A stretch of DNA of 64,000 nucleotides from Vanilla planifolia (GCA_023846275.1 JAIUJO010000082.1:1943922-2007921), one strand, 5' to 3'. Positions 37,941-58,100 are shown, numbered from the stretch's first letter. Notes: generated from the sequence alone by a model not told the origin. Program-made: numbers and translations.

Positions 37941-40230
37941 AAAATTTCATTTTGTTCCATGTCAATTGATTGGCAACCTTTGTTTTCCTTGAGCATGTGC
38001 AGATTATTTTACTCATTTTATCAGCACAACAATTTGTGAAATTTATATACTCCTTCATTGGGGTGTAACGGTATGGGTGTGATTTATTTTTCAAAAGCAT
38101 CCTTACCGAACAATAAACTGCTAGAATGAAAATAACTTTTCATTTACCATATTAGCCAAATTCATCGATAATGCCATTGTGAGATTTTATTCATCCACAT
38201 CTGTTGGCCCTTTGGAAGCATCAATTACAAATTGAATGTTACATGACATTTTATTTTTTTAACATTGAAGAGAGGTGTGACCTTGTACATAAAAGTCAAT
38301 TTAAAAACAAATTATCATATTGAATTCATTGCCATAATCCATTCGAGTTTTCACCTTCTTTTTGTTATTTAGATGAAACTAGGTAATTACATTACTTGAT
38401 TAACGTCAACACACATCATTTTTATGCTTGATTTGTTAGGTTTGTAATAGCTATTGCCACTTGTATAAGATTTTTATACCACCAAATCTTAGTAGAGAAA
38501 TGATGATTCAACATTTAAGTGAAACTCAGGATGCCATTTAAAGATTGCTTGCTTAAAGTGATTGATGTTCCATGCCTAGTGAACCTAACATCACAAATAG
38601 TCTAGCTGATGTAATTAGAGCATGTCAGTTATCAAGAGATCCAACCTTAAAGTTTTTTAAAACATTGATATTCTCAAATGCCACTAGGATTATTTCCATA
38701 TTTGGGAATTTGTGTGAAAAGTTCCTCATCAATTAAAGCTTGAACGGTATGGCCATCTAATGAATTTCTTCTTCATTGAAAATAGTATTTAGTTGACCAT
38801 TTGACAATCCTATTAATTGATGTTGACGACAAATGTTTTTAAGGATATAACATTCTAGTTCATTAAGATTCCTTAATTAACTTATGTTCATTCATAAAGG
38901 ACGAATCCTTATCAATTTGGTGTAACATAATTCCTTGTGAATCAAAATTAAAAGAATAATTGAATTATATTCAAAAAATATTTTTCATTATTGATCATTA
39001 TCTTGAAATCTTAAAGCATTATTCGACATTTAAATATTTATTGTTTGATGTTAAGTTTTGCATACATGATTAATACTTAATGCTAATCATTAAGGACATA
39101 GTTTCACTAAGTTTTTTGACATATAAGAAACAATTTTGAATAAATATTGAAATAAAACTTATATTTCAAGTAGATTTTAGAGTTAGCCTAGAATGTAAAG
39201 GACCAGGATGGGATACTAATATCTACTAACATAATATAATTCCAAAATCAAGTAGTTCAAGATGTTAATCTTAATTAGGAATAAGGTTTCTCATTTTGAA
39301 GCAAACAAAGTTAAGGTTAATCTTTTTAAGGGCTTAAAATTGAAAGAGACCTACACAATTACATAAGCTTTATATTTAGGAATCCAAATAAACTTGGGAT
39401 TCAAGATAAGTAGTTGTGTGTGTTGAGTGAAGAATTTCAAGTCACATACAAAACCTAGTCACCAAAGAATCCAAAGTAATTAAAAAAATGGTTTTCCTCA
39501 AAGCATAGTCTAACAAAATATGATTTAGTCTATAGTAATAATTGGGTATTATAGTTGATGATACAAACGTAAGGCATACAAATTGGTCCTGGATGATAAG
39601 CCATTTCTATTGATAAACTTTCTTTAGTTTCAATGTTAGAAAGTATTTACGATGATGCATCAATATGCACATATGATGTATAAACAAAAAATCTTTCCTC
39701 CAAACTATAGAGTTCATACAAATTAAACAATAGAAGTTTTTTATTTTTCTAATCCAAATTTTCATTTTAGGGCAAGTTATTTTCTACTATCAAATAATTG
39801 AAAACTGAATCATGATCGAAAAGAAGAATGCCATAATCATCCTATTTTTAATGTAATGCGCTATTGAAATAAATGTTCAAATAATCATCAATGACAATGG
39901 TTCATGGTTTTCTTAAGCAGGTCATATTTAATTTCTAGATCACTAATGCTATTTTCATGAAATGTAAAATATTCCTTTACCAAAAAAATATTTCTTCCTG
40001 TGTTTTCCAAATTTGTAATGCCATTCATCAATTGATGAAGATGATTGATCATAAAATAAAACATTTGACTTAGTTTTATCAAATGAAGAACATTTACCTT
40101 AATCATGTGCTATTTTCTATGAAAGGGACAATGTACTTTTAGAGCCAGTCTTTCCCTTCTTTTTCATCACTTTCTTCTTCTTTCTTTTCTTCTTACTACC
40201 TTATTTCATTCTTTTTCATATTACCCATCT
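37941..40230 (-). mobile_element. Second Ty1-copia fossil, opposite strand (gag tail to integrase)
   Basis: On the minus strand I see, in copia order, a glutamate/lysine-rich then serine-rich gag-tail-like stretch at about 40,230-40,000 (a pyrimidine-rich tract on the plus strand). A pre-integrase 'WH' segment follows at about 38,560-38,480. Integrase core pieces lie at about 38,380-38,330 (a 'VKT(L)..(D)GNEF'-like stretch) and at about 38,210-38,120 ('PQQ...(E)RMNK'-like). A 72-codon frame at 39,888-40,106 lies in the gag-tail part. The element is broken throughout, and no LTR was recognised. The integrase pieces are the best evidence; the gag tail is weak. It points towards the plus-strand copia fossil, with LINE DNA between them. 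Confidence 0.5.
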
Positions 40231-42169
40231 AAAACACACATAGCCTTAAAGAAAGTGCTTTGCATTAACATTTTAATGCAAATTATCATTATATAGCACA
40301 AAAAAGTTATTTATAACTTTTGAACAAATGTTTTGACATTACGTTCATAAGAAATATTCAAAATAATGACATGAGTTATTTGAATGATTTCCTCAACTAT
40401 AAATCAACATTTTGAATAAAATAATTGGAAAGAATTTTTCCAAAATGAAAATAATTGAGCATGCTCCCAAATGAGATTTTGCAAAATTTTAAAGAAATAA
40501 TATAATATGCCTATAAAGGATGTACTCCACAATGTTAAGCCAATGGAATAGATAACTTCCCTATACAAAGTAACAACCTATTTTGATAAAACTTGTTCAT
40601 ATAACCAAAGCTGTAGAATTTAGGTTAATCAAATCTTTTGATTTTTCTAAATCATACAAGATTTTGAATTTTAGCATTTTTGTTCATTGAAAGAAAATAA
40701 AAAGAAATATTCAAGAAAGAAAGACACGCTTAATTTTACACTGGATTATTTAATTCCAACTAGAAATCTTTATTAAAAAAAAAATAGCCATGAAAATAAT
40801 AAGATATGATTTAAATAAAAGAATATCATCATTTGCAAAACCTTTGTTTGTAAATTGTGAAACTCATCAGAGATCAAATATGATATAAACAAAGTAGATA
40901 TCATAAGATGTTTAGCATCACTTTAGATAAAAATTATGAATTCAAAATTAGTATCTAGTTAACAATGTTTGTTAATAGAGTGAAATATCTTTTGAGTACA
41001 ACAAAACCAAACATATATCCCATGCTAGGCAAGATATTTTTTGATTGCTATGGTAGGCTTAGTTGTAGAATTTCTAATCATTGTGTTGCTCTACTAAGAG
41101 AAGATTTAGATAATGATTAACTCCTTGGACTCTAAATATCTTGCCCAACATGCCATAAAATAGTTATATTAAAATAAATAATTACAGGAACAAGAAGTAG
41201 CTTTATATGTTGTATTTTCTAATTATGATTGGAGAGGCAATTGGAATAGTTATTTAGGAGCTTAAGATGTTCAATTTTTGTTTCAAAGCCATAATGCACC
41301 AAATCCTAAAATATTAAAAAGTTTTGAAGCATCATGGTACCCCTTTTTGATTCTCATCTTAAGGAAGAGCCCATTCTAAAAAATTGTAAGAATTATTAGA
41401 TAAGTAGGAAGAGATGCCACAAACTCATTAATTGAATTTCAAAACATGAAACCCCTAGAAATTGTCCAATTTTTTTTACATGTTTTAAGGAGAAATAAGA
41501 AAATGAATATTTCATAGTAAAAATTATCATATTCCCAATGATTTTCAGCAAATGTTAAATAAGTACTACATAATCCCTCTAATGTTAGTAGCTAAATTTG
41601 ACAAATCATCTTAAGCATAGAAACATTCTGTAGGATCAAGCTATGCAAGATTTATAATGATTAGTAATAACTTGTTTCAACAATATAATACCTTTTAGTC
41701 AAAATTATTTAAATCTAGCAGCACAAAGAAGTTGACATTTTATGGACGTCACATTAAGTAATTAATGTTTTAGTAATGTTTCTAAACTACTATAAACATA
41801 GTTAATAAAAAATGTAATGAATTAGCAGGTTATGAGTGTATCATAGAAAATAATTCTAGGATTATGTTCATTTTAAATGATCTTAAAAATAAATACATGG
41901 AATGACAAGCGAATAAACAAAGTAAAAGCCTGGCTATTCAAATAAAATAAAGATACCAGCATACCATGGTCTGACCACAAGTGGGAAAAAATTATGAAGA
42001 GTCAAATATTATAACTAAGGTAATTTAAAGTGAAAAAAAGTAAAAAGTTTTATAACTCATAAAGAACCTAAAAAAAATTACAAGTTCTTTATTTAAAAAG
42101 AAATAGGTTATTTCAATAAACACTAACAAAATAAGATAGTAGATATAAAATGATTAAAGATGTATTCAA
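40231..42169. other. No recognised gene
   Basis: No open frame above 60 codons and no family recognised. It could contain the decayed 5' part of either neighbouring fossil. Confidence 0.35.
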
Positions 42170-44460
42170 AAGTAGACATTAAAGAAGAATATGATATTAT
42201 AAGACTAAACAAAAATAAATCAAAATAAGATAGTGATATCCATAGTTGTTTTGATGAAGTTATACTAGAAGACATAGACCTAATTCTTTTTAATATGAAT
42301 ATAGAAACGAATGAAATTTATATTAAGACACAAAATATCTATTTAAAACTTATAAATTAGAAAATTAGTAGTATATTGTGAACATGAATTTGAAGATTTC
42401 AAAATTAAAAAAAGACAAAAGTGTGAAAAATGTCAAAAATATTTAGTCAAAAAACAAAGAACAATATGTATAAGTTGTAACCGAGACTTATGTAGGTTTT
42501 GGGCTAAAAAATTAGGATATAATATGACACAAAATCTTAAGGAAGGTTATAAAATATTAAAAAATAATTTAACACTAAAGTTTAAGCTATCACAATAAAA
42601 GATAAAAGAAAAACGTGGATTAAAAATAATACTTTAGACATAAAATAGTTATTGAATTTGACAAAATAGAATATTGACAAAATAAAATGATTGACATCAT
42701 CTGCACGCTTTAATTTGAGGATGGTCACACCATCACATTTGTTAGCTTAGAGATATTAGAGCATAATCCAATATTGTCGAAATCAAAATTTTTGACCTCA
42801 ATATACTTGAACACTTGCATACCAAGGTAAGATATTAAAGACAATAGAAAATAAAGAAATAGTTGATAAAATTATAACCAATATCCATAAACAATTCAAC
42901 CAAGTAGAAATGATAATTGGAATGAATTTTTTTAGAAATTTATAAGGGAGTAAAACTTTAGAAGATGATAAACAAATAATGTTTAAATGATTTGACATCA
43001 TATTATTTAATCCCCTTGTGTCGTCAAAACATAGAAAAGAAATTGTTGATTTTAGTTCCAAACAAGAAATGGAAGAATTTGATGCTTTCAAACCATACCT
43101 AACCTATACTTAATTAACACATAAGTGAAAATTTTAAAATAAATCATTGCATGAATTTGATGAACTAAAAATTATAAGAGGACATCCTTTAAAGCATTGG
43201 AGCAAAAGAAAGTCAATAAGTAATTTGGAAACAGTCAAACCAAAAGACTTTGAGGAATACAAAATGCTTATAGAATTATTACAATCAAGATTAATAGACA
43301 AAAGTAATAGTCCTTAGCAAATTGCTTTATTTATTGTCAAGACAAATTGTGAAATTATATGAGGAAAAACACGAATGATATTTGATTATAGATTATCAAA
43401 TGGTAGCAATATAGATGATGCGTGTATTATACCTAGCAAAGAAAATACAATACATAGAATTTATGATAGAAATATTTATTATACATTTAACCTGGCATCA
43501 AAACTATGGAAGGTGGCATTAGATAAAGAAAATATACCATGTCAACATTTATAGTTTCTAATAGGCATTACAAATGGCTAATTATGCCCTTTTGACTTAG
43601 AAAAGCACTAGTTATATTTCAAAAAAAAATGGACATGTTGAAAAACATAATAAATTCGTAGATACTTACAAAAAAGAAGATGGAAATATATAAATGATTT
43701 ATTAACATTTTAGAATGAAATATTTTAAATGGACGACTAAAATTCCAAAGTTGCATAAGTTTCTTTATCTTAAACATGGGAGATAACTTGTAAATACTAA
43801 AAGATATCAGAATTTTATAAAAAAATTGTTGTGGATGCTCTTTTATTCCTAATTTAGGTAAAATTTTTTTTTGTGCATATGAAAATATTAGGTTAAATGG
43901 AAAACTACATATCAATGATCCAGATATCTAGTTAGTAAAAAGGATGAAGTAGATTGCCAAAGAAATATCTCCTATACAATTATCTCATCTAGATAGTTAC
44001 TAAATGGAAGAATTAGATAGATTTCTAGAAGCTTGGTTAGGTATAATAAAATGAAAAAATTATAAGAAAGCTTCCAAAAAATATGGTCATAAATGTAAAT
44101 ATTTTAGCAAAATTTATAAAAGTGAAATAATGTCTGCATATGCGAAACATTTAGCATGTATATGCAGCATACAAAAAAATGAACTTTCTTAAAAAAAGAC
44201 AAGATAATTTACTCATATGATTTATTAAGAATATATCTTAGCATTTTATAATACAATTTCTTAAAATATGTTGGGCACAAATAGTGGCTATTATTTAGTG
44301 TTTTTCTTATTAATGATGGATATGATATAGTCATTGAACAAATAAATGGGAAAGGCAAGAGTTTGCTTATCACATATTCAATAAACTTAAGGAAAAACCT
44401 CCCCAAAAAGGCCACAATGGCTGTATAATAGAATATTAATAAACAAAGGGTAACAAATAT
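42170..44460 (+). mobile_element. Endogenous pararetrovirus (Caulimoviridae) fossil
   Basis: The plus strand carries remnants in caulimovirid order. A cysteine-rich finger-like segment (C-x2-C, C-x2-C-x4-C) of coat-protein character lies at about 42,410-42,500. A protease-like 'IIGM(D)FF' segment lies at about 42,915-42,935. The reverse transcriptase at about 43,130-43,640 is the best part: 'GKTRMIFDYR..(N)', 'IPSKE..I.RI' and 'LCPF.L' stretches follow in the expected order. RNase H pieces lie at about 43,830-44,400. The sequence between the finger and the protease is uninformative. The GK(S/T)RMV.DYR style separates it from gypsy elements and matches plant pararetroviruses; the genus (Florendovirus-like or other) is not decided. 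It is broken, with many interruptions, has no LTRs as expected for the family, and is old. Confidence 0.7.
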
Positions 44461-46389
44461 CATAAATTAACCTTATAAATGATGAAAGAAAGTCTTAAAC
44501 CTGTGGCAATGCTAAGGAATGCCTTAAACTAGAATTACTACAAAACCTTTTTATGAGGTAACAAAACGTTACACTAATATATTTCGTTGAAAATGGCATT
44601 CTCAAACTCTCATTTTTCTAAACAAGTTTCTTTTGAGGCTTTTACACTAAATAGATTTCCTTGGAATTCACATTTGCAATATGGAACTCAGTATCTAGTT
44701 TAAGAGGTCCATAAGATCTTATTGGGTCATTTGTGATATACTAGAAAGACCATAATCTAATCTTGTATAACATGGATTTTCTTGTAGTTAATTTTTTTAC
44801 ATCAAAGAGTAACAAAACTAGAAAAATCTTAATTTAGAAAGGGAAATAAAGATGCTAAATGTTGAATATGTTGAAAATGGGCAGAATGAAAGCTTGCACA
44901 TGAAAAATCATAAAAGAAAATGGAGATATAAGATTGTGTGAACAAAGAATCACAAAGGTTATCAAATTCCAGAGAAGTAATACCCCATGAAGTGTTCATA
45001 GTCAAACAAAAGATTTAACAATATGTTCTCAAATACAAGGTAAAAATAGATATGAAAATGCAATGTCTACTTAAATCAATTCTCTTTAAACAATTTCTAC
45101 TCCAAAAGGATTACTACTTAATTTTTTAACATACTAGACACAGATATCTTTGAAACATTGAGTTCATCATGCCCCTATGAAGAGGGCTTGTAAATTTATT
45201 TATGTTGTCCTAGACTTATCATCATAAAATTGCTACATAGTCTTTATGGAAAAACTTAATGTTCTTAAACTTTTAAGTACAACATTCTTTTCAAGGATTA
45301 TATTGTAGAGGTAGTGCAACTTAACAAAATTTGTTGCCATATTTATGGAGACTAGAACATGTTTTTAGACTTTCTTTGAGAATGATTTCACTAAAAAATG
45401 CTTCATTAAGCTAACCATACAATCTTGCTCTTGAGATTGAACCTATGGAATTCTAAGGAAGCAAGAATTAAGATCTTAGGCACTCTCATAAACTAGTCTC
45501 AATCACTAAGAATGTGAGTATGCTATGTAGTATATGACATGATTAAGGGTCCAAAAGACCCCAAAAACAAATATAGTGATAGAGAAGTTATGTTTTTTCT
45601 ACTATTGTTGATACTTCCTTTTCAAAAAGATACAAGCTTCTTTGTGGAGAAATTAGAGATGAAATTTAGGGGGACAAACAATCTTTAAGAAAGTAGTTTG
45701 ATGCACCATTATTAAAGAATATAGTTGATGGTGATAAAATTTTAGTATATTTTCTTGAGCAAAACATAATTTGGAAATACTCTAGAATGTAGATTATAAA
45801 ATTAGTTTTGAGAATCCTAAAAAAGATGATCCTTATAATATCCCTTATACACTATATTTAACAAATCTAGAGATATTAGAGGCTTTCAATAATATCATAA
45901 TATGGAAAATAGAATTGAGGGATGATAGAATCAAACACATCAGCTTTTTTAGACAAGTGGCATTAGACTAGTTAAAGGTCTTAACCTGAATACAGTAAAG
46001 TTGGATGGGTTATAAAGGTCACTAATGTAACATGTGAACCTATACATTTAGTTTTTTTACATTTCTTGTGTTAGGGTCTCTAGTTTTAGGCCCAATGTTT
46101 TGTAGAGAAGCTAGTTGTGAATAGCCACGTTCACTAGTGGCAACCTACACTGGTTACTAAGTGCTCTTATGTTTTCTATGTTTGTTCTGCATTTTGAAAT
46201 CTAAAAAGATACTCATTGCCCTAAATTTTAGCTTCAATCTCTTCAAAAAGAAGCCTTTATGTTATAGAAAAGGAATTCATATTCCTCAAAGACTTTATGG
46301 TCTATGTCTATATACGTATTTAATCTTTGTCTACCTAATTTCTTTTTGGACATTTTATGGTAGAATGACATTTCCATAAATAACCACAA
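44461..46389. other. No recognised gene
   Basis: A 72-codon frame at 46,161-46,379 (+) has no recognised domain. The stretch lies between two fragments with pararetrovirus RNase H similarity, so part of it may be decayed viral sequence, but I cannot show that. Confidence 0.35.
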
Positions 46390-46445
46390 ATAGGTGGATA
46401 TTATTTAGTAATTTTCTATTTAATAATGGATATAATGTAGTGAAC
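46390..46445 (+). mobile_element. Second small pararetrovirus-like fragment (RNase H end)
   Basis: The stretch around tggatattatttagtaattt resembles 44,287-44,335 of the pararetrovirus fossil. Thirty-nine of 47 aligned bases agree by my count, in the same orientation. The translation resembles the end of the caulimovirid RNase H domain. Either a second insertion of the same family or a duplicated piece lies here, about 230 bp before the satellite array begins. Confidence 0.5.
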
Positions 46446-46675
46446 TTCGCTTCAAAAAAATTCATTTAAAACGGTCATCATTAACCTCACAATATCATAT
46501 GTGTAAGTGGTTATGAATTTCATAAGAGATTTTTAATTGTTCATATGAGCCTTATCATGATAAAAAATTTAAGGATTATGCAAAAAAGGACTACATACAT
46601 AACCATTGATAGTTTTAAGGTATACTAATTACAATAATTTTAGATAGAGCCTATCAACAAGTTTATAAGTAAACA
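46446..46675. other. Spacer before the satellite array
   Basis: No recognised feature. The satellite begins near 46,676. Confidence 0.4.
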
Positions 46676-52170
<5,495 letters not shown>

Positions 52171-55100
52171 ATTGGATAGATCTCATCAAAATAAGTCCAA
52201 TAATGTTTATTTTTTCTCAATAAGGTCTCGTTTAGAATTATAATAAATTACAAAATTAAATAATCATATATAATAATAAATTATTAGTTTTTAATTTTTT
52301 AGTAAATATATACTAATTCTAAAATAAGATAAAATGATTCATATATAATAATTAACTAGATTAAAATGATGTAAATGTCACATAAGGTGAGATTTATAGT
52401 TGCATAAAAAACTAAATCAAAGAAAAAATAAAGAATTAATTAGTCAAATTGTAGAGGAAGCTTGTTTTCAAACTACTAAGGAGATAAAATGTGACATCTT
52501 CAATCTTCAAATCAAGTGTTAATTTAAATGTCTCAAAATGTATTATGAAACACAAGAATATAAAATATCAAAATATGGAAATAAATATATAAATTGATAG
52601 TAGTAATTGAATCTTGTCATATGATGTTTGTTTTATTTTTATTTATCCACACTTTGAATTACTATGAACTATCAAAATTAGGAACAAAATTTTTAATAAA
52701 TTATTCTTTTAATATTAAGTAAATGTATTATAAAACTACATTGAGAAAAAAAGCAGTAATGTAATATCACAAACTCAAAGTGGTGTTATGTCTATGATAA
52801 ATGATTGTTTTAATTTCAATTAAATATATGTTAAACCTAAAATTAAAGCAACATAATATAAAAGAAGAAACCAATGTAATGGTTATATGAGAGGATATTT
52901 ATAAATACATAGTAATGTAATAAAATCAAGGAAAACTTTTTGAAGCAAAGATATAAATTTTACAAGAAAGTTAATTAGATTACCTTAAACAACATGTCAA
53001 AACACAAGAAAATAAAATTTTAAAAAAATAAAAGTAAAAATCTAATAAGATAGATGTCATTAAGATGAGATTAATGTCATTTTTATGTCTAGATGAGACC
53101 TGGAATAAAATTAAAGTGAATTACAAAACTAATAAGCAAAAATAGTTATAAATTATTACTTGAATATTAAGTAAAAATTTTTAAAGTTTAGATTAGATAA
53201 ACTAAAGATTTTTAATAAACTAAAATTAAAGAAACATAGAAGAGACATGAGAGAAAATCAAATAAGTTGAGATAAGCCACATGTGTGCAAGGAGATGGAG
53301 TGTAACATCCTCAATATTCAAATCATTGTATGAAATATAATTTCTCATGAAGTATTATGAAACATATGAAAATAAAATAATTTAAAAATAGAAAATAAAT
53401 ATTTAATTTGATAAAACTCATTGAGAAAAGTCCAATGACATTATTTCATCTAATCAAAGTGATGTAATGGTCACATTAGAGGAGAGCATGATTTTGATAG
53501 TAATATAAGCAAATGAAAGCAAAAATTTAGAAGAAATTATCAAATTTTGTTTGAAGATTATATTATAAGATGCTAAGTCTATCGAGTGTTGTAGCCCTAA
53601 TTGCCAAATAAACTAGTAAAAAAGTCACCAAATTTGCCAAAATCATAGAAATAAAGAAATATACAATTTATTTTTAATTTGATATAGCTCATCAAGATGA
53701 TCTTGACGATGTTTTCTTCATTTCAATCAAACTGTCTAAAATTACAATAAATAAACAATGTTAATAAGTAGAAATAATAATAAGTTATTGCTTGAATATT
53801 AAGAAAATATAAATTAAATCTTAAATGAGATAAATTGAAGTAATGTAATGCAACTAAATCAAAGTGATGAAAAGGCCACATAAGAGAAGATTTAGAGTTA
53901 CATAATAATATAGCCAAATAAAATGAAAAATTTGGAAGAAATAAAATAAATTATATATCAAGTTGTGTTCTAAGGTATCAAGGGACCTAGAATAAAATCC
54001 ATGGTTATAAAAAAAATATGAATCAAAACAAATTATAACGCATGCTAATATCATTGAAAAAAATTATTCAAAACTTTAAAAAAGAATGTTTTATTGAATA
54101 GATCTCCATAAGATAATTCTAATAAGGATTGTTTTTTTCCCTTGTAGGACTAAATTTGGAATTAGTGCAAATTACCAAAGTAAATAAGCATAACTAACAT
54201 AAAATCTTTGTTTTAGCATTATGTTAATGTAAAATAAAGCATAAATTAGATACATTTTATAAGAAAGTCTCATTTGAAGACATTTAGTAGTTCTAGTGTA
54301 ATATCTTATATCATCAAATAATTTATAAATCAACATTTATCATAAAGCATGGCAAGGGCATAAAAAATAAAATATTTTAAAAGTTAAAAAAAAAAATTAA
54401 TTGGATAGAGGTCATCAAGGTGGGTCCAAAGGAAATTGTTTCCACTCAATCCAACCTGATTGGTGAACATTATGAATTACAAAAAGTAAATAGGTAGAAA
54501 TAGTAATAAATTATCACTTTAGTTTTAATTAATATATAGTAAAATTGAAAAGTATTAAATTGAAGCATTATAATCTAATTAAATATAAGTGATGTATAAG
54601 TCATATGATATGATATTTAGAGTTACATAATATTATTAAAAAATAAAAAATAAATCTAAATAAAAAAGATAAATTATATCAAAAGTTGCCTTCCAAAGCA
54701 CAAAGAAAATTAAGTGTAGCATCCTCAATTATCAGATCAATTCTGGATCAAAAAGTTACATAAGGCATGCCAAAGAAAAAGAAAATAAAATATGTAAAAT
54801 GGAAAAAGTTATTGTTTAATTAGATATAGCTCAATGGTGAGTCGAGCAATATTTATTAAATTATAATTAGACCTTGAATCAAATTGTAATAAAAAAACTA
54901 ATGTGAATGAGCGTAAAACTTAATAAATTATTATTTTATAATTAAAAAAATATATGTTAAAGCAAAAATAAGATATGTTGATGGAATGTAACATAAGTAA
55001 ATAAAAATAGGATAAAGGCCACACGATAATAAATTTAGTTTTTGAAAGAATAAAACGAAATCAAGGAAAAAGTTTTGAAGTTGTGAAATAAATTATAATA

Positions 55101-58100
55101 GAAAGTTGTGCTCAAAGATATAAAGAGGATCGAGTTTAATATCCTCGATTGCTAAATGATGTATGAATTAAAATTACCCAAAAAGCTTGCCAACTACCTT
55201 GAAAAATAAATATCTAAAAATATAAATGTAAAAATTAAATTGGACAAAGCTCTTCCAAAGGAGTTTGATGACCCAAGTTTTATTTGGATCACATGTCCTT
55301 TTGGAACATTATGAATTACTAAAATAAATAAACATTAGTAAAAATAACTTTATTTTTAAAACGTTAAATAAATATATAATATGGCTGAGATAAGATCAAC
55401 TCAGGCAATGTTTTATAACAAAACGTAAGTGATATAAAGGTCACATAAGAGCATAATTTGAGATTCATAATAATATAATAGAAGGAAATCAAAAAATTAA
55501 AAAAAAGATAAATTGAATGAAAAGCTTACATTTCTAGATACTAATAAGATTGAGCATGACATCCTCAATTATCAAATCAAGTATGAATGGAAATGCCTCA
55601 AAGAATGTTTAAAATCACCAAAAAGATACCTAATTATATATATAATTAAATATTTAATGCATTAGTTATCATCGAGAAGAGTCCAAAGACATTTGCATTG
55701 TCTTAATTAGACATCAATGTAAATTATAACAAATTACAAAAATAAATAGTAATAAATAAAAAAACTTTAATTTAACATAAAGTAAAAAGATATTAGAGCT
55801 CAAATAAGATAAATTGATGAAATATAATTTAACAAATAAAAATGTTGTCTAGGTGAAAACAGATTTGATTTATTGTGTCATTGCTATATAACCAAACCAG
55901 TGTGAAAAGTTTGTTGAAATGATATAAATTATATAGAACAGTTGTATTCCATGGCAGTAAATAGATCGAGTGTAATATCATCAAACATGAATTGATATCT
56001 TAATTGAATGAACTTTTAAAAAATGCAATAATGCTTGAAAATAAAATCTATAAAAGTAAAAAAATGATTTATTTAATAAGATGAGGCCCATCGAGATGAG
56101 CCAATTTGTATTTCTTTTGTTTTGATCAAAGCTAGCTTTGAATTTCTTTGCATTACTATGGTAAATAATCTTAGATAGTAATAAAAAATTGTTTTAATAT
56201 TAAGTAAATAATAATAAATAAATAATTGGCAAATTAATACAATACATTTTAACCAAAATAAAGAGATGTAAAGGTCAAATGAGAGAAGACTTTAAGTTAG
56301 ATAATAATATGACTAATCCAATCCAAAAAATTTATAGAAATAAATAAATTGTATAGGAAAATTGCAATGCAAGATACAAAGTTGATTAAGTGTAACATCC
56401 TATATTGTTAAATATGTTATGAAAAAAATGTCTTGTAAGGATTAAATTGCATAGATGATGTTGAGGTGAGTTTATCAATATTTATTTCATATCATAAAAC
56501 CTTGTTCTAGATTACAATTAATTTTAAAAAATAATGTTAAATAATAATAAATTATTATTTTATTATTAAGTAAATATATATTAAAGTAAAAATAATAAAA
56601 ATTCAAGTAATGTAGCTAACCAATTCAAAGCATAAGTATAACATGTAAGATGTTTTATGGCTACATAATATTTAAAGAAAATCAAAGGAAAATAGATTGA
56701 TTAAATGATATAAATTTTATGACAATGTTGCTTTTGAAGATACTAAGGAGACCATGTTTAACTTCATCAATCATTAACACAAGTATTATTCAATACTTCT
56801 TATAAAGCATGCAAAAATTGTAGACAAAAATATATAAAAGTAGAGATAAGAATGTTTAGTTCAATAGAGGTCATCAAGATGATTCTAATTACATTTTTTT
56901 CTTCTTAAGTTGACATTGTTTGAAATTACTATGAATTATAAAGATAAAAACATAAAATTAAAAATGAAGTTTCATTTTAAGATTAGGTAAATGTGCATTG
57001 AACCTTAGAAGAGAAAAATTATAGAAATGTAATGTAACAAAATATAGGTGATTTAAAAGTTTCAAAAGAGGAGAACAAGAGTTACATATTATTATACCAA
57101 ATTAAAGTCAAATTTTTGAAAAGATTAGGTAAATTTTATAAGCAAGTTGCATTCCCATATTTTAAGGAAAACCTGTGTAATATCCTATATTATGCACAAT
57201 AAAATATCTTAGAGAGCATGCCAAAACTATAAAAAATAAAATATTTTAAAAAAAAATAACCAATTGGATAGAGGTCATGGAGAAGAGGCCAACAACAATT
57301 TTTTTCTATCATTTAGACCATGTTTTAAGTTACAAACAATTGTGGCAATAGATAAGCAGAAATCATAATAAATTATTATATTAATTTTTATGTAAATATA
57401 TGATAAATTAAAAGGAAGGAAAATTGATGCAATATAAATATCAAAGTAATATAAAGGTTTCATGAGAGGGGATTTAGAATTGCAAAGTGGTAAAACCAAA
57501 CATAAGAAGAAATTTGAAAAATGTGATAAATTATACAAGAGGTTACATTCCATGATACGAAAGAGATCAAGGTTAACATTCATGATCATAAAATATGTAA
57601 CGTATCAAAATATCTTAGAAAGTTTTACAAAACACTTGAAATATAATATGTATAAACATCGAGTTGAGTATTGGTTATCTTATCGAGATGTATCCAAACA
57701 CATGTTTTCAGCAATATCAGCCATCAGTTTGAAATTCTACGATTACTATATCAATAAATCATAATTATTTTTAATATTAATTAAATGTATGATAAAATGG
57801 AAATGAGGTAAATTAAGGAAATGTGATATAAACAAATCAAAATGATGCAAAGGTCACATAATAAGAAAATTTTAGTTTCAGAGAAATATAATGCAATTAA
57901 ATGAAAATACTATTGAAGAAAATTGATATAAATTATAGAAATTTTTATTTCAAATATACTAATAAGATCAAGTTTAATACCCTTAATCATTAAATTAGAT
58001 AAAAATCAAAATATCTCAAAAGATAAAACCATTCTAAAAAAATATTTAAAAATAAAAATGGTTTTTAAAATGGATAAAGCTCACTAATACATGTTCGATG

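Noticed and set aside
44209-44463. 84-codon minus-strand frame
   Set aside because: Antisense to the RNase H end of the pararetrovirus fossil, and no domain is seen.
44461-46160. Further copia or pararetrovirus coding remnant
   Set aside because: Several short peptides looked suggestive on one strand or the other, but none was consistent in order with either family.
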